From Hymenobacter nivis (GTDB lineage: Bacteria; Bacteroidota; Bacteroidia; Cytophagales; Hymenobacteraceae), in contig NZ_CP029145.1 of assembly GCF_003149515.1 (NCBI RefSeq), forward strand, positions 3,162,001-3,226,000: 64,000 bases of DNA. Direction: 5' to 3'. The notes beneath the pieces were generated by a model that had not been told where the DNA came from, did not search any database, and saw nothing but the letters and a program-made list of their open reading frames with translations. Below are positions 44,837 to 53,392 of the stretch, in pieces. Position 1 is the stretch's first letter, and each line of letters starts with the position of its first letter. The position numbers and the translations under genes were made by a program.

Positions 44837-44885
44837 CGCAAACGGGCCCCAAATCGCCGTTTCGGCAGCCTGGGGCCCGTTTGCG
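44837..44885 (-). terminator. Strong hairpin after the M13 peptidase gene
   Basis: A perfect 15-bp stem, CGCAAACGGGCCCCA (44837-44851) with TGGGGCCCGTTTGCG (44871-44885), 16 bp after the peptidase stop on the minus strand, in front of mgtE copy 2. Confidence 0.8.
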
Positions 44886-44900
44886 GAGGTAAGCCACAAC

Positions 44901-46949
44901 TTACCAGATTTTTACCCGGGCCGAGTCGGGCAGGTAGAGCTTCTGGCCCGGCTTCACCCCAAAGGCTTCGTAGAAAGCGGGCACATCGGCCATGGGGCCG
45001 TTCACGCGGTACTGGGCCGGCGAGTGCACGTCGGTGAGCAGCTGCGAGGCCAGGGCTTCGTCGCGCTCGTGCATCTGCCAACCCAGGGCATAGCCCAGGA
45101 AGTAGCGCTGCGTGGGCGTGAGGCCGGCCACTTTTTTGCCCTCTTTGTACTCCTTGGTTTTCTTGAACGCGTCGAGGCCGATGACGATGCCGCCGAGGTC
45201 GGCAATGTTTTCGCCGGCCGTGGCCTGGCCGTTGATGTGCATCGAATCAAGCAGCGTATAGCTATTGAACTGCTTGACAATCACGGCTACACGCTGGTTG
45301 AAGCGCTTGCGGTCGTCCTTGCTCCACCACTCGTGCAGGTTGCCGTGGGCGTCGTACTGGCTGCCCTCGTCGTCGAAGCCGTGGGTCAGCTCGTGGCCGA
45401 TGGTGCTGGCTCCGGCGTAGCCGTACACCAGCGCGTCGTCGGCATCAGCGTCGAGCAGCGTGGGGATGGCGAAGGCGGCGGCGGGCAGCACAATCTCGTT
45501 GTTTGAGCCGTTGTAGTAGGCGTTGTAAGTCTGGGGCGTCATGCCCCACTCGGTGCGGTCCACGGGCTTGCCCAGCTTGTGCAGCTGGTAGTTGTACTGC
45601 CACTGGTTGGCGCGCATTACATTGGCTGTCAGCGAGCTGCGGTCGATGGTCAGGTTCGAGTAATCCTTCCACTTGTTTGGGTAGCCCACCTTGGGCGCTA
45701 TTTTGTGGAGCTTGTCCAGGGCCACCACTTTGGTGGGCGCGCTCATCCAATCCACCTTCTGGATGTGCTCGGCGAAGGAGGCCACCACGTTTTTCACCAA
45801 GGTATCGTAGCGCGCTTTGGCCTCGGGCTTGAAGTACTCCTTCACAAACAACTGGCCCAGGGCGTCACCCAGCGCATCTTCCTGCATGTCGAGCACGCGC
45901 TTCCAGCGGGGGCGCATGGCCTTAGCGCCGCGCAGCGTGGTACCATAAAACTTAAAGTTCTCCTCAACAAACGGTTGGCTGAGCGTGGGCGAATACTCGC
46001 GGGCCACCTGCCAGGTGAGATAGGCTTGCCAATCGGCCACGGGCTTGGTCTTTAGCAGCTGGCCCACCGTTTGGTAAAACTCGGGCTGGCCCACGATGAC
46101 GGTATCAACGCGAGGGGCCCCCAGCTGGCCGAACCAGGTTTGCCAGTCGATGCCCGGCGTCAGCTTATCGAGCTGCGCGACGGTCATTTTGTTGTAGTTT
46201 TTGTAAGGGTCGCGCAGGGCTTCCAACTTGCGCGACGACTTAGCCAGGCTCGTTTCCAGGGCCATGACCCGCGCCGCATTTGTCTTGGCGGCGGTTGAGT
46301 CCTGGCCCAGCAGCTTAAAGGTGCTGGCCACGTGGCGCAGGTAGGCGCGGCGGATATTTTTGGTGCGGGTGTCGGTGTTGAAGTAGTAGTCGCGGTTGGG
46401 CAGGCCCAGGCCGCTCTGATAGAGATGCAGCGCCATCTTATCGCTGTTTTTGTCGTCCTGGCTCACCCGGGGCCCAATCAGGGCCCGCACGCCCAGCTGG
46501 ATTTCGTGGGCGATGACGGCCGGCACCTCGGCCACCGTTTTCATCGCCGCAATGCGGTCCAGCTCGGACTTGATGGGTCCGTAGCCCAGCTTATCAGCCT
46601 TCACCGAATCGATGCCCACGGCCCAGAAGTCGCCAATTTTCTGCTGGTTGCTGCCGGCCGCTGCGTTGGCCTTCGCTGCCTCGATGCTGGTTTGGCGCAG
46701 GCGGGCGTAAATTTCCTTCTGCACCTCAATGCCGATGCCCGCGTTGCTTTCCGACGCCGGAATCGGGTGGTTCTTGATCCACGTGCCGTTGGCGTAGCTA
46801 AAAAAATCGTCGCCCGGGGCCACCGTGGTATCGAGGGCGGCGCGCAGCAAATCGGGCTTGGCGCCGGCGCCAGCCCCGGTGGGCGACGAGTTGCAGGCGG
46901 CGGCCAGGGCCGCCAGCAGCGGCAGGGCCAGGATGTTTTTGTTTATCAT
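44901..46949 (-). CDS. pepO: M13 family zinc metallopeptidase (neprilysin/PepO-like) lipoprotein
   Basis: 682 residues with lipobox ALAAAC (Cys19), so anchored in the envelope. The N-terminal M13 domain is long and helical. The catalytic domain has NAYYNGSNNEIVLPAAAF, the zinc site STIGHELTHGFDDEG (HExxH) and GENIADLGGIVIGLDAF, giving the third ligand Glu and the Asp. These peptidases cut short peptides in the periplasm or outside. The conserved C-terminal CxxW is replaced by ...DSARVKIW, common in lipoprotein members. Confidence 0.95.
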   Translation of the reverse strand: MINKNILALPLLAALAAACNSSPTGAGAGAKPDLLRAALDTTVAPGDDFFSYANGTWIKNHPIPASESNAGIGIEVQKEIYARLRQTSIEAAKANAAAGSNQQKIGDFWAVGIDSVKADKLGYGPIKSELDRIAAMKTVAEVPAVIAHEIQLGVRALIGPRVSQDDKNSDKMALHLYQSGLGLPNRDYYFNTDTRTKNIRRAYLRHVASTFKLLGQDSTAAKTNAARVMALETSLAKSSRKLEALRDPYKNYNKMTVAQLDKLTPGIDWQTWFGQLGAPRVDTVIVGQPEFYQTVGQLLKTKPVADWQAYLTWQVAREYSPTLSQPFVEENFKFYGTTLRGAKAMRPRWKRVLDMQEDALGDALGQLFVKEYFKPEAKARYDTLVKNVVASFAEHIQKVDWMSAPTKVVALDKLHKIAPKVGYPNKWKDYSNLTIDRSSLTANVMRANQWQYNYQLHKLGKPVDRTEWGMTPQTYNAYYNGSNNEIVLPAAAFAIPTLLDADADDALVYGYAGASTIGHELTHGFDDEGSQYDAHGNLHEWWSKDDRKRFNQRVAVIVKQFNSYTLLDSMHINGQATAGENIADLGGIVIGLDAFKKTKEYKEGKKVAGLTPTQRYFLGYALGWQMHERDEALASQLLTDVHSPAQYRVNGPMADVPAFYEAFGVKPGQKLYLPDSARVKIW

Positions 46950-47104
46950 AGGGCGGCGGCGTAGGGCCCCGGGCGGGGCGCGGTTTTCGGTTCGGCAATG
47001 TTAAGCCAAAACCCGCCCCCGGGCCCTCTTTGTTGCTGGCCGCTAGATGAAGCGCCGGTGTTTTGCGTACACGGCGCATCGCCCACCCCTACCCGCTTTT
47101 CGCC

Positions 47105-47536
47105 GTGTCGCTCCGCTTGCTGCTGCTACTCAATTTTGCCCTGGCCGCCTACCTCACCGGCCTCATCTGGACGGTGCAAGTGGTGCACTACCCCGGCTTC
47201 GCGCTGGTGGGCAAGGCCGAATTTCCGCGCTACCACGCTGCCCATACCCAGCGCATGAGCTACGTGGTACTGGTGCCCATGGTGCTGGAGCTGGCCCTGG
47301 CGGCGTGGCTGGCCTGGGCCGGGCGCGAGGCCCTGCCCCGCGGTGCCGGCTGGTGGAGCCTTGGGCTAGTAGTGTTCGTCTGGGCCGTCACATTCTTCGT
47401 TTCCGTTCCGTTCCACAACCGCTTGGAGGCCAACGGCTACGACTACATTACCATCGACGGCTTGGTGCGCACCAACTGGCTGCGCACCCTGGCCTGGACG
47501 GCCCGGCTGACGCTGCTGGGCTGGCTGCTGAAGTAG
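47105..47536 (+). CDS. Small integral membrane protein, unknown function
   Basis: About 143 residues with four membrane segments (LRLLLLLNFALAAYLTGLIW, MSYVVLVPMVLELALAAWLA, WSLGLVVFVWAVTFFVSVPF, LAWTARLTLLGWLL). Between the third and fourth lies FHNRLEANGYDYITIDGLVR, charged and probably cytoplasmic, the best-conserved-looking part. The start may be GTG at 47105 or TTG at 47063; the GTG gives a compact N-terminus. No name assigned. Confidence 0.65.
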   Translation: MSLRLLLLLNFALAAYLTGLIWTVQVVHYPGFALVGKAEFPRYHAAHTQRMSYVVLVPMVLELALAAWLAWAGREALPRGAGWWSLGLVVFVWAVTFFVSVPFHNRLEANGYDYITIDGLVRTNWLRTLAWTARLTLLGWLLK

Positions 47537-47546
47537 GGCCCCCGGC

Positions 47547-47578
47547 GCGGGCTACCGGCTTTTCCGCCGGCAGCCCGC
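47547..47578 (+). terminator. Hairpin after the small membrane protein gene
   Basis: GCGGGCTACCGGC (47547-47559) pairs with GCCGGCAGCCCGC (47566-47578), one mismatch, six-base loop, ten bases after the stop codon. Confidence 0.65.
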
Positions 47579-47641
47579 TAATCGTTGCATGTATGGGTAA
47601 ATCCGGGCGCGGTTGTTCAAAAGCAAGCCGTTCGGCGATTA

Positions 47642-47673
47642 CCGGGCAGCCGGCGAAAAAGCCGGTTGCCCGG
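47642..47673 (-). terminator. Hairpin after the DUF4286 gene
   Basis: CCGGGCAGCCGGC (47642-47654) pairs with GCCGGTTGCCCGG (47661-47673), one mismatch, loop GAAAAA. It is close to the DUF4286 stop and converges with the previous hairpin. Confidence 0.6.
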
Positions 47674-47688
47674 CCCGATTTGCCTTGG

Positions 47689-47991
47689 TTATGCCACTAT
47701 TTCGAGCGTGGTGCGGAACGAGGCGTACTTGCCGGCGAAGCGCCGGTCCATGTCGGCGCGCAGGGCTGGGGCGAAATGCGCCTGGTAGGCTTCGAGCTGC
47801 TCCAGGCTCAGGCAATAATATTGAGAGGCGTAGGTAATGCCGTCGTCCTCTTCGTTGAGCAAGCGGCAGAGCTGGCTTTTGATGAAGCAGCCGGTGGCCA
47901 TCACCTCCGGCATGTGGGTGTCGCGCATGTAGGCCACCCATTCGTCGGCCACGGCGGGCTCCAGGCTGGTCGTAACGTTGTAAAGAATCAT
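47689..47991 (-). CDS. DUF4286 family protein
   Basis: A 100-residue cytoplasmic protein of dimeric alpha-beta barrel type: MILYNVTTSLEPAVADEWVA, YMRDTHMPEVMATGCFI, ITYASQYYCLSLEQLEAYQ. It matches the small DUF4286 family of Bacteroidota in length and pattern, where the conserved W..YM...HiPevm block is diagnostic. Function unknown. Confidence 0.85.
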   Translation of the reverse strand: MILYNVTTSLEPAVADEWVAYMRDTHMPEVMATGCFIKSQLCRLLNEEDDGITYASQYYCLSLEQLEAYQAHFAPALRADMDRRFAGKYASFRTTLEIVA

Positions 47992-48093
47992 AACAAACTA
48001 GAAATCAGTAATTACGGGTAGGTGTCAACAAAAGGCTGGCCTACGCAGCGCGCGAAGCACGTGCGGCGGGGCCCACCTTCCAAAAAAGTGGCC

Positions 48094-48534
48094 TCAGACC
48101 CGCATGGTATCAAACTGGAAATCGTTGATGCGGGCCTGGATGTCGGCGGGCGAAAGCTTCTCTTTGGCCGCGGCCTGGGCCAGGGCGGGCAGTTCGGCGT
48201 CGCCGGCCAGGCGCAGGCGCAGAATCTGCTTCAGCGACAGGTCTTTTTCGAGCGGGGCAAACCGCTGGCCACTTACCTCAAAGTAGCGCTGGCGCACTTC
48301 GAGGCGGCAGATGCGGTCTTGCAGTGTGAGGGCGTAGTGCTGGCGCAGCATGAGCAGCACGCCCAGGCCCACCACTGCCAGGGCCCCCACCGTGAACCAC
48401 AGGCGGGCAATCTGGTCGTCGTCGCCGGCCACGTGTACGTAGCGCGTTATGCCGTAGCCTGCCAAAATCAGGGCCGCGGGCAGGAGCACAAAGTGGTGCC
48501 AGAGATATAATTGAACGGGGTTTTTGGCAGCCAT
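48094..48534 (-). CDS. DUF6526-like membrane protein
   Basis: 146 residues with two membrane helices near the N-terminus (LWHHFVLLPAALILAGYGIT and LWFTVGALAVVGLGVLLML) and a cytoplasmic helical tail (QDRICRLEVRQRYFEVSGQR ... ALAQAAAKEKLSPADIQARI). The HFVLLP opening and the LRLRLA...AL...L..A..E pattern fit DUF6526. Function unknown. Confidence 0.65.
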   Translation of the reverse strand: MAAKNPVQLYLWHHFVLLPAALILAGYGITRYVHVAGDDDQIARLWFTVGALAVVGLGVLLMLRQHYALTLQDRICRLEVRQRYFEVSGQRFAPLEKDLSLKQILRLRLAGDAELPALAQAAAKEKLSPADIQARINDFQFDTMRV

Positions 48535-48566
48535 AACGGAAGTGAAAAATCAATGACAAACGGGCA

Positions 48567-48594
48567 ATAAAAAACCCCGGCACCGGGCCGGGGT
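48567..48594 (-). terminator. Terminator after the coiled-coil exported protein gene
   Basis: ACCCCGG (48574-48580) pairs with CCGGGGT (48588-48594); on the minus strand a T run follows (AATAAAAAA on the plus strand). It lies 25 bp past the stop codon. Confidence 0.75.
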
Positions 48595-48618
48595 CTTCCC
48601 TACGGACAAGGGATGGGC

Positions 48619-49044
48619 CTAGTTCGCGGCCTTGGCGGCTTGTTTCTGAGCTTTTTCCATCTGTTTGGCGGCTTTGGCTTGCTGCTTGGCAGCCTTTTCC
48701 TGGCTCTTGGCAGCCTTTTCAGCCGTGCGCTGCTGCTTCATTTGCTCCTTGGCTATTTTTGCCTGGGAGCGCTGAGCGCGCATCTGGCTTTTCTGGTCTT
48801 TCAGCATACGCTCCTGCTCCCTGTAAGCATTTTTGCTTTCGCGGGTGGCCTGGCGGGCGTTGTCGGCCTGGGCCTGCTGCTGCTTGTAAGTATCGCGCGC
48901 ATCGGCGGCGCTGGGCAACGGCGCAGCCACGGTCGTAGCGGGGTCGCCCGTAGTAGTCGTGGTTGTGGTAGCGGGAACGGTGGTTTGGGCGCGGGCGGCG
49001 GTGCCGGCCATCACCAAAGCGGCCAATACAAAAATCTTTTTCAT
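48619..49044 (-). CDS. Small exported Lys/Gln/Ala-rich coiled-coil protein
   Basis: 141 residues. Signal peptide MKKIFVLAALVMAGTAARAQ, a Thr-rich linker, then an unbroken charged helix made of near-repeats (KQQQAQADNARQATRESK, EQMKQQRTAEKAAKSQEK, KQQAKAAKQMEKAQKQAAK). No domain recognised. Probably periplasmic; such Lys-rich helices bind acidic surfaces, but this is inference. The ATG at 49044 starts the signal peptide. Confidence 0.7.
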   Translation of the reverse strand: MKKIFVLAALVMAGTAARAQTTVPATTTTTTTGDPATTVAAPLPSAADARDTYKQQQAQADNARQATRESKNAYREQERMLKDQKSQMRAQRSQAKIAKEQMKQQRTAEKAAKSQEKAAKQQAKAAKQMEKAQKQAAKAAN

Positions 49045-49358
49045 AGCAGTTGAATGATGCAACACAGAGATGTTGCCTGCCCTATACGCAGAGGCTTAAT
49101 CCGAAGTTTAGACAATGTACTATAGAGAGATTTTTCGTTCACCTGCACAGTCGCGCAGTCCTTACCAACTCGGCAGACGAGAAAGTATAAACAAAAATAT
49201 ATTTCTTTAATTAATTCAAAACTGTATTTTCATAGCCCTCCATCAGTAGTTGTGACACATTCTTTTACTTTTTCTCATTTAAATGGGTATAGTCAGCATA
49301 TCTCTTGCACTTCCTTACTGCAGCAAGGATAATCATCAAGATGAACGGGCTTTTTTCT
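49045..49358. other. AT-rich gene-free stretch before the insertion sequence
   Basis: About 310 bp of lower GC than the rest, with no supportable gene and no clear promoter. It borders the IS, whose insertion target looks AT-rich. Confidence 0.5.
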
Positions 49359-50426
49359 ATAGGACTTACGCACTTTGAGGTAATTTAGGCAAAAACGCGC
49401 GCTCATACTGACTCAAACCACTTACATCGAGTGCCTGCTCAGTACGCCCACTAACTACACCTGTACGCATTTGGCGGCCCATCTGCCCGACGTGAGCCAC
49501 GACCAGATAAACCGGTTTTTGCGTACGTATATACTGACCATCAACTAGTTGCGTGAATTAGTTGCGCCTTTACTCCGCGACTCCCCCGAGGCTTTTTTGC
49601 TCGTTGACGACCGTGTGCAAGACAAGTGCTACAGCCACTTCATCGGCGTGGCCAAGCGCCAGTACGCGGGCAACGCGCATGGCATGGTCACCGGCATCGG
49701 GCTGGTCAACCGGGTGCACAGCAGCGGCGAGGCGGGCGATTTTCTGCCCCTGGACTACCGCGTGTACGCGCCCGATGCCCACGGGCAAACGAAAAATGAC
49801 CATTTCCTGACCATGTTTGACGAGGTAGTGGCCGAATATAAACTACTAGCCCGCAATATTTTATTCGATTCCTGATACGCGGGCAGCACGAATTTGAAGC
49901 GCATTCACCGCGCGGGGTGGACGTTTTTCACGACCCTGAAAAGCAACCGCTTGGTGAACCTGGCCCAAGGAGAGCGGCTACCAAGGCCTCGACACGCGCG
50001 AACCGCCGCCCCAGGGCTGGGGCCAGGGCGTGGAAATATGCCTCAAAGAAGTGCCCTTTGGGGTAAAGCTCTCCAAGCTGGTGGCCACGAACGGCGACAT
50101 TGAATGGATCATGACCAACCACTTGGCCGCTCACTTAACGCGCGGAATGGTCATTGAGGCCGTGCAGGTGCGCTGGCAGGTCGAGGAATTTCACCGCAGC
50201 TTCAAGCAACTAACCGGGTCGGAGAAATGCCAGTGCCACAAGGCCACGGCGCAGCGCAATCGTTTGACTTGTTGCTAGTTGGCCTGGATATCGCTCCACC
50301 AACACGCCTGCCGGCTGGGGCAAACGATTTATCAGGCCCACCAACAGCAATGGGCGCCCTACCTGCGGCAGTTGCTCCAAAAACCCCTCATTCCAGCACT
50401 TGTGTAGTCGAGTGCGTAAGTCCTAT
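49359..50426. mobile_element. Decayed insertion sequence with intact terminal inverted repeats
   Basis: ATAGGACTTACGCACT (49359-49374) is repeated exactly inverted as AGTGCGTAAGTCCTAT (50411-50426). TCT flanks both ends (49356-49358 and 50427-50429), a possible 3-bp target duplication. The 1068-bp element contains one degenerate DDE transposase gene reading rightward. Confidence 0.85.
49384..50407 (+). pseudogene. DDE transposase remnant (IS4/IS701-like)
   Basis: Reading through defects gives an almost full transposase: THLAAHLPDVSHDQINRFLR, FLLVDDRVQDKCYSHFIGVA, LFDS(stop)YAGSTNLKRIHRAG, VNLAQGE, then after a +1 frameshift GYQGLDTREPPPQGWGQGVE and VRWQVEEFHRSFKQLTGSEK. In-frame stops occur at 49546-49548 (TAG), 49873-49875 (TGA, probably from TGG) and 50276-50278 (TAG), and an extra base lies at about 49968-49976. 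The DDE residues are still visible (VDDRV, FDS, EEF). It cannot encode an active enzyme. Family placement is by motif style only. Confidence 0.85.
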
Positions 50427-50617
50427 TCTACATTGTGTGGTTTGTAGCCAACGGCGAACCAAGCACTTCATTCGCTGCTACTTCGGGATATATTGCTAAA
50501 TCTGCCGCCACCTTTGAGGCAATCTATTTTGAATGAGTACTTAAAGAACGTTTCTTCGCCCTTTTACCCAGGGCCCCAGCAGCACCTTCGGCCTTGAAAA
50601 CGAATCGCTTTATATCA

Positions 50618-51628
50618 ATGAGAGTAAGCATCATTGTACCTATCTATAAGGTCGAACCTTACGTTGAAGCGTGCATTCAATCGATTATTGATCAGACCCA
50701 CAAGAATATAGAGTTGATTCTTGTGAACGACAAGACGCCCGATGCTTCGTTCGAGCTAGCAAAAGCGGTGGTGGCCCGCAACAACTACAACGCGGTATTT
50801 ATCGAGCACGAGAACAACAGCGGGTTATCGGCGGCGCGCAACAACGGTTTGGCCGTGGCCACCAGTGAGTTTGTGCTATTCGTGGACAGTGACGACATGC
50901 TAGAGTCCACCATGGTAGCGGAAATGAGCGAAAAAGCGCAAATTCCGGAGGTTGATATCGTGGTTTGCAATATGTACCGCGTCCCCTTTAACCAATCGCG
51001 GCCCCCCAAAGTGTGGGCATATCACACTCAAGGGTTAGTAGATAGTGAGACGGCCGTGAAAGCCGTTCTGGGTTTTAAGGAACGGATGTACGTCTGGTCC
51101 AACTTGTACCGCAAATCCATCTTCGACACTATCAAATTCGTCGAAAACGTTTATTACGAAGACATTATCATCCAACCTATGCTTTGGAAAGCCACGCGAA
51201 AAATGTATTTCCTAGCCAAGCCGCTGTACAACTACTTTGAACGCAGCGGCTCCATTACCACCACGCTGGGCGATTTAAACAAGTACGTGAGCATCCCAGC
51301 GTGCTTCAGCCAGATGGAAGCGAGCTTTTTTCAGGACCCCAAGGTGAGCCAAGAGATCCGCGGCGATCTGTTGTTATTCATGCATACTTGGGTTAGAAAC
51401 TTGACGCTGACCATTTTGTCGGCAGGCTTGCCGTATAGCCAAGTAGGCCGCATCCTGAAGAAATACCAGGAGTATCTAAAGGTTTCCAACATCCGACGGC
51501 TGGGGTTTGGCCAAAATCGACGGCTAGCAATTTTTCTACTCATCCTGAAATTCAGCCCTTACCTGTACTGGAAACGGTTTTCTTCCCAGTTGCTCGCCCC
51601 TAAATTAGGTGCCTTTAAGGTAAAGTAG
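50618..51628 (+). CDS. Family 2 glycosyltransferase
   Basis: 336 residues of the GT-A fold. MRVSIIVPIYKVEPYVEACI and IELILVNDKTPDAS form the nucleotide-binding start, NSGLSAARNNGLAVATSEF follows, and FVDSDDMLE is the metal-binding DxD. The C-terminal half has the acceptor region with YEDIIIQPMLWKATRKMYFL, the usual ED motif. Likely role: adding a sugar in surface polysaccharide. The ATG at 50618 is better than a TTG at 50594. Its GC content looks lower than the neighbours and it stands alone beside the IS, so it may have been acquired. Confidence 0.9.
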   Translation: MRVSIIVPIYKVEPYVEACIQSIIDQTHKNIELILVNDKTPDASFELAKAVVARNNYNAVFIEHENNSGLSAARNNGLAVATSEFVLFVDSDDMLESTMVAEMSEKAQIPEVDIVVCNMYRVPFNQSRPPKVWAYHTQGLVDSETAVKAVLGFKERMYVWSNLYRKSIFDTIKFVENVYYEDIIIQPMLWKATRKMYFLAKPLYNYFERSGSITTTLGDLNKYVSIPACFSQMEASFFQDPKVSQEIRGDLLLFMHTWVRNLTLTILSAGLPYSQVGRILKKYQEYLKVSNIRRLGFGQNRRLAIFLLILKFSPYLYWKRFSSQLLAPKLGAFKVK

Positions 51629-51684
51629 GTTTCCACTCCTAACCGACAGCAATCTGTGGGAGTTTTTAACTCGGCAGCTTCTAA

Positions 51685-52668
51685 TTATTCTGTTGCCAAA
51701 ATACTTTCGTGCTGTTTGAGTTTTAGCGGGTCGGGGCAGCCGCTGTGGCAGCCACCGGGCAGTTCGCTGTCCTCCACCTGCACAGTGGTGTGGTGAATGT
51801 GGAACTCGCGCAGCAAACCGGCCGACAAGTTGGCCAGCCAAGCGGCATCGGCCCCGCCAGGGCGCACCAGGTGGGCCGTGAGGGCGGCGTCGTGGCCATC
51901 GCTACTCAGGCTCCAGATGTGCAGGTCGTGCACGCTCTGCACCTGCGGCTGCCGCACCAGAAAGGCTTGCACGGCCTCCAGGTCGATGCCGTCGGGCACG
52001 GCTTGCAGGCCCAGGCGCACGGTGTCGCGCAACAGGCCCCACGAGCCCACGGCAATCACGCCAAGTAAAGCCAAGCTAATGATCGGGTCGAGCCAGGCCC
52101 AACCGGTGAAGTAGGTAATGGCTCCGCCCACCACCACACCCGCGCTCACCAGCGCGTCGGTGAGCATGTGCAGGTAGGCCCCACGCACGTTCACATCGCC
52201 CTTTTGCCCGTGCCGAAACAGCCAGGCCGTTAAGCCGTTGACCGCAATACCTAGCCCGGCCAGCAGCATCACCGAGCGGCCATTCACCGGGGCAGGATGG
52301 CGCAGGTGGTCTACGGTTTCCCATAAAATAAAGCCCAGCGCTGCGTAGAGCAGCGCCGCGTTCAGTAGGGCTGCCTGAATGGTGGCGCCCCGGTAGCCGA
52401 AGGTGTAGCGCGCCGTGGCCGGGCGGCCCGCCAGCCAGGCCGCGCCCCAGGCCAGGGCCAGGGCTAGCACGTCGCTCAGGTTGTGGCCGGCATCGGAGAG
52501 CAGGGCCGCCGAGTTGGCCGACAGGCCCCCGATGACTTCGACTACGATGAAGGCCGAATTGAGGGCAATGCCTCCGGCAAAAGCGCCGCTGAACGCACCC
52601 CCGGCCGGCGGCGTGGCATGCACATGGCCGGCGTGGTCGTGGCCGGCGTGGCTATGGGAATGGCCCAT
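51685..52668 (-). CDS. Cation diffusion facilitator (Zn2+/Cd2+/Co2+ efflux)
   Basis: 327 residues. The His-rich N-terminus (MGHSHSHAGHDHAGHVHA) is followed by six membrane helices with the metal sites LLSDAGHNLSDVLALALAW (helix 2) and HMLTDALVSAGVVVGG (helix 5), then a cytoplasmic metallochaperone-like domain (VQSVHDLHIWSLSSDGHDAA). This is the CzcD/ZitB type, using proton antiport to remove zinc and related ions. The ATG at 52668 is chosen since the upstream extension has no homologous character. It neighbours an importer and a Fur regulator. Confidence 0.93.
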   Translation of the reverse strand: MGHSHSHAGHDHAGHVHATPPAGGAFSGAFAGGIALNSAFIVVEVIGGLSANSAALLSDAGHNLSDVLALALAWGAAWLAGRPATARYTFGYRGATIQAALLNAALLYAALGFILWETVDHLRHPAPVNGRSVMLLAGLGIAVNGLTAWLFRHGQKGDVNVRGAYLHMLTDALVSAGVVVGGAITYFTGWAWLDPIISLALLGVIAVGSWGLLRDTVRLGLQAVPDGIDLEAVQAFLVRQPQVQSVHDLHIWSLSSDGHDAALTAHLVRPGGADAAWLANLSAGLLREFHIHHTTVQVEDSELPGGCHSGCPDPLKLKQHESILATE

Positions 52669-52837
52669 GGGTAATGGCAATGAAGCGAGGTACGAAGGAA
52701 AGCAGTGCCCCGCTAACCACAGGACCCGGCGGCGAAGTTCGGCGCGGGCAGGCAATAGATTTGCGAGGCGGGGCCCCAACCGGAGCCCCTGCCGCACTTT
52801 TGCAACCTTGTTGTTATCCCCTTACTTGCTTGTTGTT

Positions 52838-53278
52838 ATGGCGCTGCTTCCTACTTTCACCATCAGCACCGATCCGGCCCGGCTCGACGTGGCCGCCGTC
52901 CACCGCTACCTCAGCGCGGAGTCGTACTGGGCCCGGCACATCCCCTACGATACGGTAGCGCGGGCCCTGGCCAACTCGCTTTGTTTCGGGGCCTACGCCC
53001 CGGACGGGCGCCTGGCTGGCTTCGCCCGCGTCGTTACGGACCGGGCCACGTTTGCCTGGCTGTGCGACGTGTTTGTACTGCCCGAGTTCCGGGGCCGGGG
53101 CCTATCCAAACAGCTAGTAAGCACTATGCTGGCCCACCCCGATTTGCAGAACCTGCGCCGCCACCTGCTAGCCACGCTCGACGCCCACGGCCTCTACCGG
53201 CAACAAGGCTACACGCCGCTAAAAAACACCGAGCGCTGGCTGGAAATTGCGCACCCCAACCCGTACCCAGCTCCGTAG
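52838..53278 (+). CDS. GNAT family N-acetyltransferase
   Basis: 147 residues of the GNAT fold. Motif A is CDVFVLPEFRGRGLSKQLVS, giving the acetyl-CoA pyrophosphate loop (RGRGLS); motif B contains ATLDAHGLYRQQGYTPL. The substrate is unknown. The first residues (FTISTDPARLDVAAVHRYLS) fit a subgroup acting on small molecules. ATG at 52838. It diverges from the CDF gene. Confidence 0.88.
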   Translation: MALLPTFTISTDPARLDVAAVHRYLSAESYWARHIPYDTVARALANSLCFGAYAPDGRLAGFARVVTDRATFAWLCDVFVLPEFRGRGLSKQLVSTMLAHPDLQNLRRHLLATLDAHGLYRQQGYTPLKNTERWLEIAHPNPYPAP

Positions 53279-53282
53279 CAAC

Positions 53283-53388
53283 TGTAGCGCGGACTTTGTA
53301 GTCCGCGGCGCTGCCCGGTCGCTGCCCGATAATCAACAGAACGAAGCGAGAGCCGCGGACTGCAAAGCCCACGCTACAGTTGCGTTAC
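53283..53388. repeat. Composite inverted repeat with internal hairpins
   Basis: A 27-bp arm at about 53283-53309 and its counterpart at about 53361-53387 match at 23 of 27 positions when inverted. The left arm has its own hairpin, CGCGGACT with AGTCCGCG around TTGT. It lies in the short gap between the GNAT gene and the end of the TonB receptor gene, and looks like a dispersed intergenic repeat. Confidence 0.75.
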
Positions 53389-53392
53389 AGCC

